From positions 1 through 64,000 of the forward strand of contig JAFVUY010000068.1 of assembly GCA_017502465.1 (NCBI GenBank): a stretch of 64,000 bases of DNA, written 5' to 3'. Positions 62,556 through 64,000 of this stretch are shown here, in pieces. A model generated the notes under the pieces. It saw nothing but the letters and a program-made list of their open reading frames with translations, was not told the origin of the DNA and searched no databases. This DNA comes from Bacilli bacterium (lineage in GTDB: Bacteria; Bacillota_I; Bacilli_A; RFN20; CAG-826). The stretch's first letter is position 1. The number at the start of each line of letters is the position of its first letter. Position numbers and translations under genes: made by a program.

Positions 62556-63286
62556 AGCAAATAGAATACAGCGATCGATGTCATCCCAAATACCGCGATT
62601 CCTACGATAATTGATAATGTAGTTTTTTTATCTATCTCTGCAGTGTTTTTCTTTGGTTCTTCCGGAGCGAAGAAGGCTTTTAGATATTTCATTGAGTCGC
62701 CAATACTTTCATTGCCTTTATCAACGTAAGAGTCAACCACGCTTTTATCAAAGGCGGAAAGGTTATTATATAGATTCAATAATTCTGTATATTGTTCATT
62801 AGAAACATCACAAATCGATGTATCTGCTTCTGGCCTAATAAATTTATTCCAATAATTGATGAAACCTTCATCGAAAGAATATTCATAAACAGGGAGATTT
62901 GTTGTATAACCAATATCAGCCCATTCTTCTAACCCTCCAGTAAAACGGATTTCAGTTAATGTAACAATATCTAATGTCCCTTGTGGGATGATTTCAATAT
63001 TGTTGCTAATCATTAAGGAAGATAGATAATGAACATCATTGAAACAATTAATATCTATTTCATCAACAACGTGTCCATCAACGTTTCCATATATTCTCAA
63101 ATCATCATCCGCGAGATTTCCATATTCAACATTTTTTACTATATAATTGCCATTTGATTTTTCTTCATATTCAAAACAATAAACATATGGATTTTCACTT
63201 GCGTGAACAACTTGAAAATCATTGCCACTAAAAGTGGCAGCCACAAATAACAACGATAAAGAAAGAGGGATTAGAAGTTTTTTCAT
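62531..63286 (-). CDS. Exported surface protein with C-terminal membrane anchor
   Basis: The 251-aa product has a signal peptide (about 1-25), a BspA-like leucine-rich stretch (HYLSSLMISNNIEIIPQGTLDIVTLTEIRF, seen in parts near residues 75-105), a helical module (FINYWNKFIRPEA to GDSMKYLKAF) and a C-terminal membrane helix with a short tail. The helical module and anchor resemble the end of the 915-aa nuclease encoded at 12.6-15.4 kb. I start at 63286, where TAATG couples it to the upstream gene by a one-base overlap; the longer frame has no signal peptide. Function unknown. Confidence 0.75.
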   Translation of the reverse strand: MKKLLIPLSLSLLFVAATFSGNDFQVVHASENPYVYCFEYEEKSNGNYIVKNVEYGNLADDDLRIYGNVDGHVVDEIDINCFNDVHYLSSLMISNNIEIIPQGTLDIVTLTEIRFTGGLEEWADIGYTTNLPVYEYSFDEGFINYWNKFIRPEADTSICDVSNEQYTELLNLYNNLSAFDKSVVDSYVDKGNESIGDSMKYLKAFFAPEEPKKNTAEIDKKTTLSIIVGIAVFGMTSIAVFYLLMKKNIIS

Positions 63287-63486
63287 TATTTTAAAATCAA
63301 TAAAGTGATAACAAGTCCAACGACGATTAAAAATAAGACACCACATATGATTAATGCAGTAAGAGGAAAAGTATAATGACCTTTAGCTTCTGGCTCTAAA
63401 CCGCTTTCATCAACTTCGAGTTCAGATGTTGGTGTTAGGCCTTGTTCTAAAGCTTCTTTTTCTAATTGTTTACTTCTTTTACTCAT
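63286..63486 (-). CDS. Small single-helix membrane protein (66 aa)
   Basis: The 66-aa product has a charged N-terminal part (about 40 residues, Lys/Glu-rich) and one C-terminal membrane helix (LTALIICGVLFLIVVGLVITLLIL). It overlaps both neighbours by a few bases, so the three genes are co-translated. It has an AAGGAGATA site inside the end of the upstream gene. No family recognised. Confidence 0.7.
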   Translation of the reverse strand: MSKRSKQLEKEALEQGLTPTSELEVDESGLEPEAKGHYTFPLTALIICGVLFLIVVGLVITLLILK

Positions 63487-63988
63487 GGTAAGTATCTCCT
63501 TTATAAAAGTTTTTGGATAATCGCATTATAAGCAAAATTATATATGTATTCAAAGGAACATTTAAAAATAACAATATTCCTTGAGTAATAAAAATAACAT
63601 AAAACATGTTAAAGCCAAACGCCCAAGCCTTCATTAAAGCACCGAAAGCTAGAACAACTAAAAGTTCTACCAAAAAGGCCACAAAGGAAACTTGATGAAC
63701 ATTAAAATATTCGTTTTTGTATTTTCTATCTAGGAAGAAGTTTAAAACATTTAATAAACAAAATAGAATAAACATTAAAGAAACGATAATTATCTTTTGA
63801 TATAACTCAAGAGTGTAAGTCGCACTATAAAGGGTGAATGATTTTTGAGAAAATAAAAATACGGTAACTAATGAAAAAATCACTGCAAAAACCCAATTTT
63901 GTACGCAGAACATGACTTTTTTACTCTTAATTAATTTCACCAACGAAAAGATAAAATACGGAAGGAAGCCTAAAAGAAGGTAGGTCAA
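63479..63988 (-). CDS. Multi-helix membrane protein, N-terminus possibly outside the window
   Basis: The visible 169 residues contain four to five membrane helices and no recognised motif. The called start is a TTG at 63988 with no ribosome-binding site in view; the frame is still open to the window edge (PQIT before it), so the real N-terminus may lie beyond 64000. It heads a three-gene coupled unit with the 66-aa and 251-aa surface/membrane proteins. Confidence 0.6.
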   Translation of the reverse strand: MTYLLLGFLPYFIFSLVKLIKSKKVMFCVQNWVFAVIFSLVTVFLFSQKSFTLYSATYTLELYQKIIIVSLMFILFCLLNVLNFFLDRKYKNEYFNVHQVSFVAFLVELLVVLAFGALMKAWAFGFNMFYVIFITQGILLFLNVPLNTYIILLIMRLSKNFYKGDTYHE

Positions 63989-64000
63989 TGTTATTTGAGG

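Overview
The window is about 64 kb of AT-rich bacterial chromosome from a fermenting, Gram-positive-type lineage with strong mollicute affinities. I infer an uncultured gut-type Bacilli/Tenericutes relative. The reasons are: AT-rich codon use; str and rpl/rpo operons in Bacillus order; a uvrA-lgt-HAD-trxB-whiA block as in Firmicutes; pyruvate:ferredoxin oxidoreductase plus pyrophosphate-dependent phosphofructokinase (anaerobic energy metabolism); many lipoproteins; Asn at the rifampicin position of RpoB, as in mollicutes; an ABC ATPase with a large insertion next to a nuclease lipoprotein, as in Mycoplasma; and almost no TGA stop codons (one in more than 50 genes), although TGG is the Trp codon and the standard code gives full-length genes.

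Layout. 0.1-7.2 kb: XRE regulator, whiA, trxB, HAD phosphatase, lgt (interrupted by an in-frame TAA), uvrA, all leftward. 7.3-8.8 kb: tRNA-Pro with a GNAT gene, a P-loop kinase and a small unknown gene. 8.9-12.5 kb: nifJ. 12.6-17.2 kb: a secreted membrane-anchored endonuclease I, galU, a Rex-like DNA-binding protein, a small membrane protein and tRNA-Lys. 17.3-31 kb: a nine-gene leftward operon encoding a surface protein, a CUT1-type ABC transporter (ATPase with a ~270-aa insertion, two permeases, two tandem solute-binding lipoproteins), a staphylococcal-nuclease lipoprotein, a zinc-ribbon membrane protein and an OB-fold lipoprotein. 31-34.2 kb: two RDD-like membrane proteins and a lipoprotein. 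34.3-38.7 kb: str operon (rpsL, rpsG, fusA, tuf). 38.7-42.1 kb: two M6-family metalloprotease lipoproteins. 42.2-42.9 kb: two tandem copies of a candidate type I toxin-antitoxin module. 42.9-46.5 kb: a second endonuclease I lipoprotein and pfp. 46.6-57.1 kb: rplK, rplA, rplJ, rplL, a methyltransferase, rpoB (frameshifted) and rpoC (in-frame stop plus frameshift). 57.3-59.9 kb: ktrB, ktrA and guaD, which separate rplK from secE-nusG. 60-61 kb: rpmG, secE, nusG behind a promoter whose spacer is a perfect palindrome. 61.2-64 kb: a third endonuclease I lipoprotein and three cell-surface or membrane genes.

How it fits together. The cell appears to digest polymers outside the membrane (three endonuclease I proteins, one SNase lipoprotein, two M6 proteases) and to import products through the ABC transporter. 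The operon matches the nuclease/ABC transporter arrangement of mycoplasmas that has been linked to nucleic-acid scavenging, so the ligand may be nucleic-acid products rather than sugar. The most novel element is the pair of short modules at 42.2-42.9 kb. Each holds a 26-aa hydrophobic peptide gene with a structured leader and a convergent antisense promoter (TTGACT-17-TATAAT) whose predicted ~60-70 nt RNA overlaps the peptide mRNA's 3' end.

Caution: lgt, rpoB and rpoC carry point disruptions of essential genes. Sequence or assembly error is the simplest explanation, and raw reads should be checked before any biology is inferred.
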